From contig CAWGUB010000010.1 of NCBI GenBank assembly GCA_963825575.1, positions 11,137-75,136 of the forward strand: a stretch of DNA of 64,000 nt, written 5' to 3'. A program made the translations under genes and the position numbers. This stretch comes from JAFDBW01 sp963825575 (GTDB taxonomy: Bacteria; Desulfobacterota; Desulfuromonadia; Desulfuromonadales; BM103). Shown here one piece after another: positions 1 to 8,439 of this stretch; the first letter of the stretch is position 1, and each line of letters starts with the position of its first letter. The notes beneath the pieces are model-generated. The model had not been told where the DNA came from and did no database searches. It saw only the letters and a program-made list of their open reading frames with translations.

Positions 1-646
1 CAACCTGCACAACCTGCGTGACTGGGCTGAAGGCCGGCACCAGGTTACGGATGATACCCCGTACGGCGGCGGTGACGGTATGGTCATGAAGGTCGACCCG
101 GTTGCCTTTGCTCTAGCCGATCTCAAAAAACAGAGTCCGCGATCTCGCGTCCTGCTCATGTCGCCGCAGGGCAAACCTTTTCGCCAGGTCGATGCCGAAC
201 GTTATAGTCGCGATTCCGGGCTGGTTTTGGTCTGTGGCCGTTATGAGGGCTACGACGAGCGAATCCGATCACTGGTCGACGAAGAGGTCTCGCTGGGCGA
301 TTTTGTCCTGACCGGCGGCGAACTGGCGGCAGCGGTGGTGCTCGATGCGACGGCACGCATGGTGCCGGGCGTTCTCGGCGCCGCGGGCAGCGCCCTGACA
401 GACAGCTTCAGCGACGGCCTGCTTGAATATCCGCAGTATACGCGCCCTGCGGAATTCAACGGAAACCGCGTCCCCGAAATCCTGCTTTCCGGCAACCACC
501 AGGCCATCGCCCGCTGGCGACGCCGCGAGCAGTTGCGGCGCACCCTGGAGCGGCGTCCGGAACTTCTTGATGAGGCTCCTTTGACCGACGACGATCGACG
601 TTTTCTCGAAGAGTTGCGGTCCTTGTCGGGAAAGCAGGCCACGTAA
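1..646 (+). CDS. trmD: tRNA (guanine-N1-)-methyltransferase TrmD, 5'-truncated by window edge
   Basis: TrmD methylates G37 N1 in tRNAs with G36G37, using S-adenosylmethionine, and protects against +1 frameshifting. The reading frame is open from base 2 and enters with NLHNLRDWAEGRH, a conserved TrmD segment, so the true start lies left of the window. Visible SPOUT trefoil-knot motifs are PYGGGDGMVMK, LVCGRYEGYDER, LGDFVLTGGE and the C-terminal YTRPAEFNGNRVPEILLSGNH, all hallmarks of TrmD rather than of other SPOUT enzymes. About 214 residues of a usual 240-260 are present. The stop overlaps the next start by one base (TAATG), which implies translational coupling within an rpsP-rimM-trmD-rplS type operon. 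The upstream members are outside the window. Confidence 0.96.
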   Translation, partial: NLHNLRDWAEGRHQVTDDTPYGGGDGMVMKVDPVAFALADLKKQSPRSRVLLMSPQGKPFRQVDAERYSRDSGLVLVCGRYEGYDERIRSLVDEEVSLGDFVLTGGELAAAVVLDATARMVPGVLGAAGSALTDSFSDGLLEYPQYTRPAEFNGNRVPEILLSGNHQAIARWRRREQLRRTLERRPELLDEAPLTDDDRRFLEELRSLSGKQAT

Positions 647-1218
647 TGCTCAAGCCGATGGCGATTGCCCTGGTGCACCACCCGGTCCTGGACCGACGCG
701 GTGATGTGGTGACGTCCGCGGTCACCAATCTGGACATCCATGATCTGGCCCGCCTGGCGACGACTTACGGTCTGTGCCGCTATTACATTGTGACTCCCGC
801 CGCAGAACAGCAGCTCCTTACCGCCAGGATTGTCAAACATTGGCAGGAAGGGTATGGCGCCAGCTACAACCCTGACCGGTGTCGTGCCCTCGACTGCCTG
901 CAGGTGACCGACAGCTTTGATACTGCCTTTGCAGACTGGTGCTCCCTGAACGGACAGGAAGGCGTTGCCGTCCTGACCGGTGCCGGCCACGAGAACGGCA
1001 TCGACTACGCGGACGCGAGAGCGCTGGCTGCACGACAGCCCGTGTTGCTGGTCTTCGGTACCGGGCATGGTTTGGCCCCGGAGCTGTACACCTCTGAACG
1101 CCCCTGCCTGGCCCCGGTTCGGGCCGGTCGCTACAATCATCTCTCTGTGCGTACTGCCGCAGCGGTTGTCATCGACCGGTTGCTCGGCGAACAGAATTCG
1201 CCCCTGCCCCTGCCATAG
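646..1218 (+). CDS. SPOUT-fold RNA methyltransferase (Methyltrn_RNA_4 type)
   Basis: This 190-residue protein resembles the small SAM-dependent RNA methyltransferase family that sits between trmD and rplS in Geobacter-like genomes. Visible features are an N-terminal ALVHHPVLDRRGDVVTSAVT, a central SPOUT-like LLVFGTGHGLAPE loop and a C-terminal YNHLSVRTAAAVVIDRLLGE, typical of the knot and cofactor pocket. The RNA substrate is not known to me. It starts inside the trmD stop codon, so it is probably co-translated. An alternative start at the second Met (658) cannot be excluded. Confidence 0.85.
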   Translation: MLKPMAIALVHHPVLDRRGDVVTSAVTNLDIHDLARLATTYGLCRYYIVTPAAEQQLLTARIVKHWQEGYGASYNPDRCRALDCLQVTDSFDTAFADWCSLNGQEGVAVLTGAGHENGIDYADARALAARQPVLLVFGTGHGLAPELYTSERPCLAPVRAGRYNHLSVRTAAAVVIDRLLGEQNSPLPLP

Positions 1219-1292
1219 CCTCAGGTGTTTCCAAAGCGTCGTGCCTTGTCGTATGGTATGAGTTACAACTTTTATATCTTGAAGGCTGGAGT

Positions 1293-1931
1293 ATGAATAT
1301 GTTCAGGCGCCTGTTGATTGCGGTTCTGATGCTGTCCCTGTTTGCGGCCTCTCCGGACGCTGCCGGATTAACTGTTAGCAAAAACCTGGTCTTTAACCTC
1401 GATCCTGTCGGCGGCTGGACGGTTCACTCGACCGATCCTCCCGAGGCGCTGGTGAAGGAGACAGCCCGTCACGTCGCCCATGAACCTGCAGCAGCCAAAG
1501 CGACACCTGAGCAGATTGAAATAGTCGCCCGCAAGAGGCTGGCGTCGAACGAAGCGATTGTCTACCATGCCTCCAGCGGCGCGCACCTTGATATCGACTT
1601 CAGCCCGCTTGATGAGGGGGCTTCGGCCCCGAACTCCAGGATGCTGAAAAATTCTGCGGAATACGCTGCCCGCAGTCTGGCAAACGAGAATGATGTGACA
1701 GACGCCATATGGGATGTCAGGGCGGTCAAGTTTGATGGTGCAAGGGACACCTACCTGCTCTCGGTAAAATTCCTCAGACATGGCGACCCGATGGTTTTCC
1801 GGGGCTACATCGGTACGGTTGAAAGGCACTGGTTCTTCCTCTACTTTACCGCCCCTGGAGATGACCCGCAGGTTCTGCAGGAGATGGAGTCGATGCTCGC
1901 AAATGCATCGATCCGTATTGTCGAGCCTTGA
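1293..1931 (+). CDS. Exported protein of unknown function
   Basis: This is a 212-residue protein with a clear Sec signal peptide: Arg-Arg near the N-terminus, a hydrophobic core LLIAVLMLSLFAAS, and a likely cleavage after PDAAG. The mature part has no motif I recognise. It contains GGWTVHSTDPPEALVKE and a C-terminal segment ending in SIRIVEP, with the overall alpha/beta look of small periplasmic proteins. There is no lipobox. It lies between the SPOUT methyltransferase and rplS, with 74 bases upstream and a fresh promoter-like region downstream. A periplasmic location is inferred. Confidence 0.7.
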   Translation: MNMFRRLLIAVLMLSLFAASPDAAGLTVSKNLVFNLDPVGGWTVHSTDPPEALVKETARHVAHEPAAAKATPEQIEIVARKRLASNEAIVYHASSGAHLDIDFSPLDEGASAPNSRMLKNSAEYAARSLANENDVTDAIWDVRAVKFDGARDTYLLSVKFLRHGDPMVFRGYIGTVERHWFFLYFTAPGDDPQVLQEMESMLANASIRIVEP

Positions 1932-2012
1932 GATGATACGAGCCGCTAAGGCCCATCTCGGCAAGGGGCCCTTAACGATGCCGAACAACCGCAGATGAAG
2001 GAAAAAAATCAT

Positions 2013-2050
2013 TTTTTTGTCTTGACACTTTTCTCTATAATACGGTAAAT
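2013..2050 (+). promoter_or_regulatory. Promoter-like region for rplS
   Basis: A TTGACA hexamer (2022-2027) and a perfect TATAAT (2036-2041) both occur, but only 8 bases apart, so they cannot serve as one standard pair. TATAAT could pair with the T-rich stretch about 16-17 bases upstream. TTGACA could pair only with a poor -10 near 2045-2050. A promoter here is likely, but the exact elements are uncertain. Confidence 0.45.
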
Positions 2051-2082
2051 AAGCGGTTCGCTTATCTGAGGAGGCTAAAACG

Positions 2083-2430
2083 ATGAACGTTGTCAATTAC
2101 ATCGGCATGGAAAATATGAGGAAAGACATCCCCCAGTTCAAGGCAGGGGATACACTGCGTGTACACGTCAAGATCACTGAGGGCGACAAGCAGCGTATCC
2201 AGGTCTTTCAGGGTGTCTGCATCAAGCGCCGTAACAATGGTGTGGGTTCGACCTTTACCGTGCGCAAGGTCTCCAATGGCATGGGCGTAGAGAGGGTTTT
2301 CCCCCTGCACGGACCGGTCCTCGACAAGGTTGAGGTGATGATGGTCGGCCGGGTTCGCCGCGCTAAGCTTTACTACCTGCGCAATTTGCAGGGTAAAGCC
2401 GCACGTATCAAGGAAGTGCGCTTCCGCTAA
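2083..2430 (+). CDS. rplS: 50S ribosomal protein L19
   Basis: L19 lies at the 30S-50S interface and is part of an intersubunit bridge. The 115-residue product has the family signature: FKAGDTLRVHVKITEGDKQR, a central VFQGVCIKRRNNGVGSTFTV, GVERVFPLHGP and RRAKLYYLRNLQGKAARIKE. Length and basic character are normal. A strong ribosome-binding site, GAGGAGG at 2068-2074, stands 8 bases before the ATG. A strong terminator follows. Confidence 0.97.
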   Translation: MNVVNYIGMENMRKDIPQFKAGDTLRVHVKITEGDKQRIQVFQGVCIKRRNNGVGSTFTVRKVSNGMGVERVFPLHGPVLDKVEVMMVGRVRRAKLYYLRNLQGKAARIKEVRFR

Positions 2431-2452
2431 GCTGGCAAAACATAATCTTTTC

Positions 2453-2483
2453 AAGCCCCGGCCAATCGGCCGGGGCTTTTTTT
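2453..2483 (+). terminator. Rho-independent terminator after rplS
   Basis: An 11-bp GC-rich perfect stem (2453-2463 with 2468-2478, AAGCCCCGGCC pairing with GGCCGGGGCTT) with an AATC loop runs into seven T residues. It ends the trmD-rplS transcription unit. Confidence 0.92.
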
Positions 2484-2676
2484 GTCTGACACCCCTTGCC
2501 GGAAAAATCCCGGCGCTTCCAGGACCTTCAAAATATGATTATTCTGTTCCTGGCTTGGGAAGCTCAGACATTGTTAATCCCTTTATCCTGTTGACCTGAG
2601 CCGGTACTGGTGTAAACTGTTAAAATATTAATTTATCGAGGTTTTTTAGGCCTGCGCAAGCTGGAGTAACTTTAAG

Positions 2677-2880
2677 ATGTCCATGAAAGTCGATGTTGAG
2701 TTAAAAGATGGTGCTGTTTGTCTGATGGCTAAGCAAGCGTTTAATGTTTTTCTCTCTTTGGACAGGGTGGCCAGGTTCAGGCGATCTGATGGCTGGATTG
2801 TTGTCAGAAAAGGACCATTGAGAGACTTGGAGAAGGACAACGATTATCCCGCCCTCGCTGACCGCAGAACCGTCGTCTGA
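2677..2880 (+). CDS. Small protein, possibly GSU3473-family-like
   Basis: This is a 67-residue reading frame starting MSMKVDVELKDGAVCL. The centre reads RFRRSDGWIVVRKGPLR and the end is YPALADRRTV. The order of a beta strand, an F-x-RSDGW motif and a C-terminal RR resembles small Geobacter proteins of the GSU3473 kind as I remember them; this is a resemblance by pattern only. No function is known. It stands alone between the rplS terminator and rnhB. An upstream ribosome-binding site is weak (GGAG at about 2662, 11 bases before the ATG). Confidence 0.5.
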   Translation: MSMKVDVELKDGAVCLMAKQAFNVFLSLDRVARFRRSDGWIVVRKGPLRDLEKDNDYPALADRRTVV

Positions 2881-2993
2881 GGGCCCTGACTTTACCAGGT
2901 TTTCACTCACCGGAGTGTTTTGTCGGTTTCTTTTTATTGAATTGCCTTGCCAATTCATGAATACTGTTGGCCAATCCTGCAAGGCCTTGGTCA

Positions 2994-3629
2994 ATGGAAC
3001 TCTTCCCGGAAACTCAACAATCACAGCTCTTCTTCGAGGCTATGGCACGACGTCATGGCTATCGTGCCGTTGCCGGCATCGACGAAGCCGGCCGCGGCCC
3101 TTTGGCTGGCCCGGTTGTCGCTGCTGCGGTGATCCTGCCGGAAGATTTTGAACTGCCCGGACTGAATGACTCCAAGCAGATTTCCGAAAAGAAGCGCAAT
3201 CAACTCTTCCCGATGATTTACGAGCAGGCTCTGGCGGTCGGCATAGGTGTCAGCCGCGCCGCTGAAATCGACCGGATCAACATCCTCCAGGCGACCCTGC
3301 TGGGGATGTCACGCGCCGTGAAGCGCCTGCCGGTCGCGCCGGATTTTCTACTGGTCGACGGGATTACCCCCGTTCCCCTGGGGATCGAGCAGAAGACGCT
3401 GAAGAAGGGTGACTGCCGTTCCCTTTCGATCGCTGCGGCATCGGTTATCGCCAAGGTCGTACGGGATCGCATCATGCTCACCTATGACCGGCTCTTCCCT
3501 GAGTACGGTTTCTCCGGTCACAAGGGTTACGGCAGTCAGAAACACCGCGACGCCGTGGCCCTGTATGGGCCTTGTATCTGCCATCGACGGACCTTCGCCG
3601 GGGTCAGGGAACACTGTGAAACGCCATGA
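2994..3629 (+). CDS. rnhB: Ribonuclease HII
   Basis: RNase HII cuts the RNA strand of RNA-DNA hybrids and initiates removal of single ribonucleotides from DNA. The diagnostic VAGIDEAGRGPLAGPVVAAAV motif is near the N-terminus with the catalytic Asp-Glu pair. LNDSKQ, a FLLVDG segment with the third acid, and SLSIAAASVIAKVVRDRIM follow. The ATG at 2994 (MELFPETQQ) gives about 211 residues, close to the family norm. An upstream in-frame ATG at 2967 would add nine poorly conserved residues. The stop overlaps yraN by 4 bases (ATGA). Confidence 0.95.
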   Translation: MELFPETQQSQLFFEAMARRHGYRAVAGIDEAGRGPLAGPVVAAAVILPEDFELPGLNDSKQISEKKRNQLFPMIYEQALAVGIGVSRAAEIDRINILQATLLGMSRAVKRLPVAPDFLLVDGITPVPLGIEQKTLKKGDCRSLSIAAASVIAKVVRDRIMLTYDRLFPEYGFSGHKGYGSQKHRDAVALYGPCICHRRTFAGVREHCETP

Positions 3630-3988
3630 CTGAAGCAAGGCTGAGCCTTGGGCGCATCGGCGAAGATGCCGCTGCGCAGTACTTGCAGCGCCTTGGCATG
3701 ACAATCCTGCAACGTAATCTCAACACTCCGGTCGGCGAGATCGACCTGGTTGCACGTCATCGTCGCACCCTGGTTTTCGTCGAGGTTAAGACCCGGCGCA
3801 GCTCAGCCTTCGGCTCTCCTGCCGAAGCTGTCGGCCCACGCAAGCAGCGGCAGATAATCCGGGCGGCCAAGTGGTATCTGAACAACAGTCCGGCAAAGAG
3901 CCTGCAGCCACGTTTCGACGTAGTCTCAATCCTGGTCAAAGGCAGTGACTTCGAGGTTGAACACATCCCCGGAGCTTTCGAGGCCTGA
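3626..3988 (+). CDS. yraN: UPF0102 family protein YraN, endonuclease-like fold
   Basis: This is a 120-residue protein with the full UPF0102 pattern: GRIGEDAAAQYLQRLGM, then ILQRNLNTPVGEIDLVARHR, then TLVFVEVKTRRSS. The E-x-D-L and VEVKTR residues correspond to the E-D...E-x-K core of the restriction-endonuclease-like fold. The cellular role is not well established. It overlaps rnhB by four bases, a common pairing in bacteria. Confidence 0.93.
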   Translation: MTEARLSLGRIGEDAAAQYLQRLGMTILQRNLNTPVGEIDLVARHRRTLVFVEVKTRRSSAFGSPAEAVGPRKQRQIIRAAKWYLNNSPAKSLQPRFDVVSILVKGSDFEVEHIPGAFEA

Positions 3989-4121
3989 TCCCGCCGGTTG
4001 CCGAACTGTCCTTAATTGAGCCAGATCGTTTGTTCTGTTTGCTTTTCCCCCATTAGCCAATTAAAATATTAGTTCTTTCAGTTATTTCCATTACCTGACT
4101 TGCCGGTTCAAGGAGTTGCCA

Positions 4122-6094
4122 GTGTCAATGTTGCTGCGAGAAATGGGTATGATCCGGGTTGCGGCGATCTCGCCGGCACTGAAAGTCGCCGACGTTGACT
4201 TCAACCTGGCGGCTATCGAAGAGGCGACCCTGCAGGCCGCTGACCAGGGGGCGCAGCTGGTGGTCTTCCCCGAGCTGTCCCTGACCGGCTATTCATGCGG
4301 CGATCTGTTTTACCAGCAGAGCCTGCTTGAACGGGTCCGCGAGGGGCTCAACACCCTGACCACCTTGAGTGATCAGACCGGGATGATCCTGATTGTCGGA
4401 GCACCGGTGCGCCAGTCCGGGCGATTGTTCAACGCGGCCGTTGTCATGAGCCATGGGCGGATCTGTGGTGTGGTGCCGAAAACCTACTTGCCGAACACCC
4501 AGGAATTCTATGAAGAACGCTGGTTCTCGAGTGCTTTTGACCTGGTCGATGACCAGCTGGCCTGGCTCGAAGAAGCTCCGCCGTTCGGCACCGACCTGCT
4601 GTTTGACGTAGATGGTATGCCGGACTGCCTGTTCGGCATCGAAATCTGCGAAGATGCCTGGGTGGCCAGTCCCCCGAGTGGCGCCATGGCCTCCGCCGGT
4701 GCGACCCTGCTGATCAACCTTTCTGCGAGTCCTGAGATACTGGGGAAATGCGATTATCGACGGGCCCTGGTCCAGGCACAGTCGGCGCGCTGTCTGGCTG
4801 CGTATATTTACGCATCGGCCGGGCCTGGCGAATCGAGCACCGACCTGGTATTCTCCGGGCATTCACTGATCGCGGAATACGGCCAGATCCTTGATGAGAC
4901 CGAACGTTTCCAGTTTACTAGCCAGATCGCCATTGCCGATATTGATATCCAGCGACTGGTCCACGAACGCTTGCGCAACAACAGCTTCGCCGCCTGTCAG
5001 GCGGAGCAGGACTTTTTGCTGGTGCCGGTCGAGGTCACGGTGCGTGATGCAGACAAACTGCTCAGGCCAATGCCCAAGACCCCTTTCGTTCCGGCTGATC
5101 CCGCCGAACGGCAGGCCCGTTGTGAAGAAATCTTTGCCATCCAGACAACCGGTTTGATGAAACGCCTGATGCATACCGGCAGCCAGAAAGCCGTGGTGGG
5201 GATTTCCGGCGGCCTCGATTCGACCCTGGCGCTGTTGGTGACAATCAAAGCCTTCGACCGCCTTGGCTGGTCCCGGGACGATATCCAGGCTATAACGATG
5301 CCCGGCTTCGGGACTACCGACAGGACCCGGGGTAATGCAGCAAGCCCTTGCTGGTGAACTCGGTGTCAGTCTCCGCACAATCAGTATTGATGCCGCTGTC
5401 CATCAACACTTTGCCGATATCGGTCAAGACCCAGAGAACCATGACATCACCTATGAGAATTCCCAGGCCCGAGAGCGGACCCAGATTCTCATGGATCTGG
5501 CGAACCAGGTCGGTGGCCTGGTCATCGGCACCGGCGACCTGTCGGAGCTGGCGCTCGGCTGGGCCACCTACAATGGCGATCACATGTCTATGTACGGGGT
5601 CAATGCATCGGTTCCGAAAACGCTCGTGCGTTATCTGATCGAATGGTGTGCCGAGGCCGAATTCAGCGGCAGAGCGGCGGACGTCCTGCGCGATATCTGC
5701 GCGACCCCGGTTTCGCCTGAATTGCTGCCACCGGATGAGTCCGGTGAGATCAGCTCAGAAGACCGAGGACCATGTCGGACCCTACGAGCTGCACGATTTC
5801 TTCCTTTTCCACGTAGTTCGCAACCAGTTTGCCCCGCGGAAGATACTGGATCTGGCTTCACGAGCCTTCGCGGAAGACTACCCGCGGGACGAGATCCTGA
5901 AATGGCTGCAGCTTTTCTATCGCCGCTTCTTCTCCCAGCAGTTCAAAAGGTCCTGTCTGCCGGACGGCCCCAAGGTCGGCACGGTTTCCCTGTCGCCCCG
6001 TGGAGACTGGCGCATGCCGAGTGACGCCAGCGCTGCATTATGGCTTGCTGAACTCGATCAGATTGCCGTCGGGAAAAAAAGGAAGGGCTCCTGA
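4122..6094 (+). pseudogene. nadE: Glutamine-dependent NAD+ synthetase, interrupted by two +1 frameshifts
   Basis: NadE amidates deamido-NAD+ to NAD+. The N-terminal nitrilase domain carries its triad in VVFPELSLTGY, VPKTYLPN and EICEDAW (Cys about residue 176). The synthetase domain has the P-loop SGGLDST. Reading breaks twice. At about 5335-5345 the frame ends after TDRTRGNA, and the family sequence continues one base later as QALAGELGVSLRT. At about 5753-5757, after DESGEIS, it continues one base later as QKTEDHVGPYELHDFF. Both breaks equal one extra base. Apart from the breaks, all expected domains are present to the C-terminus. The start is taken as GTG 4122, six bases after AAGGAG; ATG 4128 is the alternative. 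The gene is either truly broken or carries sequence errors. Confidence 0.85.
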
Positions 6095-6099
6095 CAGCT

Positions 6100-6963
6100 A
6101 TGCAGGAAGGGCATGGTAAAGAGACCCCGGGAACGCTCTACGTAGTGGCGACACCAATCGGCAATCTGGAAGACATCACCTATCGGGCGGTAACAACCCT
6201 CGGTGAAGTTGACCTGGTGGCTGCAGAGGACACCCGTCACAGTCGCAAACTCCTTGATCGCTTCGGTATCCGGAAGCCGTTGTTGTCGTACCACGACCAT
6301 AACGAGCGGCAGCGGTACGGAGAAATCCTGGAACGCCTGCAAGCCGGTGAAAATGTTGCCCTGATCAGCGACGCCGGAACACCGTGCATCGCGGATCCCG
6401 GCTATCGCCTGATCGCCTCCTGCAGGGTTGCCGGCGTGCCGGTGGTGCCGATCCCCGGAGCGTCTGCCCTGGTCGCGGCGCTCAGCGCCTCCGGCGTGGC
6501 AACCGATCGTTTCATCTTTGAAGGTTATCTGCCATCGCGTGCCAAGGCGCGGACCGACCTGCTCAAACGCCTGGCTGGTGAACAGCGCACCTTGGTCTTT
6601 TATGAAACCCCGCACCGGTTGATTGCCGCTCTGAACGACCTGGCACAGGTCTTGGGTGGAAAGCGTTCGCTGGTTGTTGCCAGGGAACTGACCAAGCTGC
6701 ACGAGGAGTTTTTTCACGGTACGGCAGATGACGCTGTCGCACATTTTTCGCGACAACCGGTGAAAGGCGAGCTCGTGCTGATCCTTCCGCCAAGCGCCGA
6801 GGGCCCGCAGATGAATGCGCGTGATGCCTTGCGCAACCTGCTGGATGAAAAAAGTCTGTCGCGTCGTGAGGCGGTCAAAATGATCGCCAAGGAATATGGC
6901 CTGCCTGTCAGTGATGTGTACCGGGAAAGTCTCAGCCTGACAGAAGAGGGCATAGAAGAGTGA
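6100..6963 (+). CDS. rsmI: 16S rRNA (cytidine1402-2'-O)-methyltransferase RsmI
   Basis: RsmI adds the 2'-O-methyl group on C1402 in the decoding centre of 16S rRNA with SAM. The 287-residue protein shows the tetrapyrrole-methylase fold: GTLYVVATPIGNLEDITYRA, AAEDTRHSRKLL, ALISDAGTPCIADPGY, VPIPGASALVAALSASG and FEGYLPSRAKAR, plus VVARELTKLHEEFFHG. Length is typical. It begins five bases after the nadE frame ends, so the two are probably co-transcribed. Confidence 0.95.
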   Translation: MQEGHGKETPGTLYVVATPIGNLEDITYRAVTTLGEVDLVAAEDTRHSRKLLDRFGIRKPLLSYHDHNERQRYGEILERLQAGENVALISDAGTPCIADPGYRLIASCRVAGVPVVPIPGASALVAALSASGVATDRFIFEGYLPSRAKARTDLLKRLAGEQRTLVFYETPHRLIAALNDLAQVLGGKRSLVVARELTKLHEEFFHGTADDAVAHFSRQPVKGELVLILPPSAEGPQMNARDALRNLLDEKSLSRREAVKMIAKEYGLPVSDVYRESLSLTEEGIEE

Positions 6964-7267
6964 CAGCAACCGGATCGTGTCGCGTAGCGATCCTCAAATT
7001 GTTCCGAACCGTGATGAGCCTGCCGCGAGATACCCGGTATCCGGTCATTTCGCATAAGCCCCTACCCATGATTGTCAACATCTCCTCCCCCCGCTGCGGA
7101 ACCCCGGACTCCGAATAAAAATATGCATGTTCAACCCGCCGGGATTTATCCGTTTTTGTCTTACTTTAGCTCATGCGGCGAATTGGTATACCCCTTGCTC
7201 TTATCTCCGTACAACGGCAGACGACAGTGTTGCAGATCTGAATGCAGTTCAGAAATGGAGGTGCCCC
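6964..7267. other. Intergenic region between rsmI and the barrel gene
   Basis: About 300 bases with no convincing gene. Its only clear feature is the sigma-54-like promoter at 7184-7199 described separately. A GGAGGTG ribosome-binding site precedes the ATG at 7268. Confidence 0.6.
7184..7199 (+). promoter_or_regulatory. Candidate sigma-54 (-24/-12) promoter
   Basis: The sequence TTGGTATACCCCTTGCT has GG at 7185-7186 and GC at 7197-7198, exactly 12 bases apart as in the RpoN consensus TGGCAC-N5-TTGCW. Predicted transcription would start near 7210, about 57 bases before the outer-membrane protein start. No enhancer site was identified. Confidence 0.5.
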
Positions 7268-8022
7268 ATGCTTTTCACCAAGCGAATGATGATTGTCGTA
7301 GCGCTAGTAGGCTTACTGGCATCTCCAACCCTGGCCGATGAGATCGTCTCGCTAAAAGGTGGCTATTACAAACTGGAGCCCTCCGGAGATGTCGGTGTCG
7401 GCGGAGACGCCCTGGACATCGAAGGTGACCTGGGGATCGATGACGACCACGGTTTCTTCGCCGAAGCCGCTTTTCAGTTGGGGGGGGTTCGACTATTTGC
7501 CAGCTATATGCCGATGAGCTTCAGCGGTTCAAGCGTCCTGTCCCGGGACATCGATTTCAGTGGTGAAACCTTCGTCGGCGGGGCAACGAATTGACAGCGA
7601 TATTGATATCGATATCTACGAAGCCGGCCTGGCCTGGTTCCTGATCAATATGGACGACCTGCCGCTACGGATTCAGATCGGTCCGGAAGTGGCGATCAAG
7701 TACATCGATACCCGGGTCGAAATGCAACGACAAGGGGCTTAACATGTACCAGTCAGAGAGCGTCGGTGTGCCGATCCCGTCTCTGGGTGCGAGAGCCCGC
7801 ATCGCCTTCGCCGATTATCTCGGTTTGGTCGGTCGGGTAGGCTATCTTGAATACAAAGGCAACAGCTTAACGGATGTCGATGCCCAGGTGGAGTATTCAC
7901 CGATCCCCATGGTGGCACTTTTCGCCGGCTACCGGTATCTGGATATGGACATTGATGAAGATGGTGTTCTGGTTGATGCAAAATTCTCCGGTCCGCACGC
8001 CGGAGCGCTGATCCGCTTCTGA
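7268..8022 (+). pseudogene. Outer-membrane beta-barrel protein, two +1 frameshifts at GGGG tracts
   Basis: The frame opens with a good signal peptide (KRMMIVVALVGLLASPTLADE) and amphipathic strands such as GGYYKLEPSG and GVRLFASYMPMSFSG. It is broken near 7580 (VGG then QRIDSDIDIDIYEAG in the next frame) and near 7735 (QG then LNMYQSESVGVP in the next frame). Both breaks sit at a run of four G where three would restore the frame. The last part, ending HAGALIRF with a terminal Phe, is a typical barrel C-terminus. Restored, the protein would have about 250 residues. An eight-G run near 7480-7487 lies in frame. The gene may be phase-variable, decayed, or carry base-calling errors. Confidence 0.75.
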
Positions 8023-8050
8023 TTGATTGCCTCCTTCAGTCATGGGTCAT

Positions 8051-8080
8051 GAAAAGGGCAGCCGTTTGGCTGCCCTTTTC
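8051..8080 (+). terminator. Rho-independent terminator after the barrel gene
   Basis: A 13-bp perfect stem, GAAAAGGGCAGCC (8051-8063) with GGCTGCCCTTTTC (8068-8080), has a GTTT loop. The descending arm ends in TTTTC followed by TTATTT. A matching A-run on the other side would allow bidirectional use. Confidence 0.85.
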
Positions 8081-8439
8081 TTATTTCAGGGGCCGAGAGA
8101 ATCTCGCATTTATGCCAAATTTGAGGTTATCAAACAGTGTCGGAATCTTTATAGGAAAGTTGTGTGATGCTCCTGCATAGTGTAGACAATGAATATGTGA
8201 ATAAAATTTTCCAGCGGGACGATGCACTCCGTCAACAAATTCTTCGCAAACAATACTTTCAACTATGTTATTTTCGGACTGTAGCAGGCCTTTGATGGAT
8301 TTTTCTTGCCAGAGATTGAGGTGAGAAGAACCCAGAAGGCGGCGTCTTGATAACGGACATATGGTTTCCAAGCATATAACATGGTCGACAAGCGATAAGT
8401 CTGTTTCTCAAGAACGAGTCATATGCGCAAGGATGCTCG
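8081..8439. other. Intergenic stretch with no recognisable gene
   Basis: About 360 AT-richer bases between the terminator and the potassium channel. A 96-codon minus-strand frame (8081-8371) exists, but it begins with TTG, lacks a ribosome-binding site and matches no family I know. AAGGA at 8429-8433 is the likely ribosome-binding site of the downstream gene. Confidence 0.5.

Noticed and set aside
2022..2041. TTGACA and TATAAT as one promoter for rplS
   Set aside because: The spacing is 8 bases, too short for sigma-70; they are reported only as an ambiguous region.
8081..8371. Minus-strand frame of 96 codons after the barrel gene
   Set aside because: It starts with TTG, lacks a ribosome-binding site, overlaps the terminator flank and matches no family.
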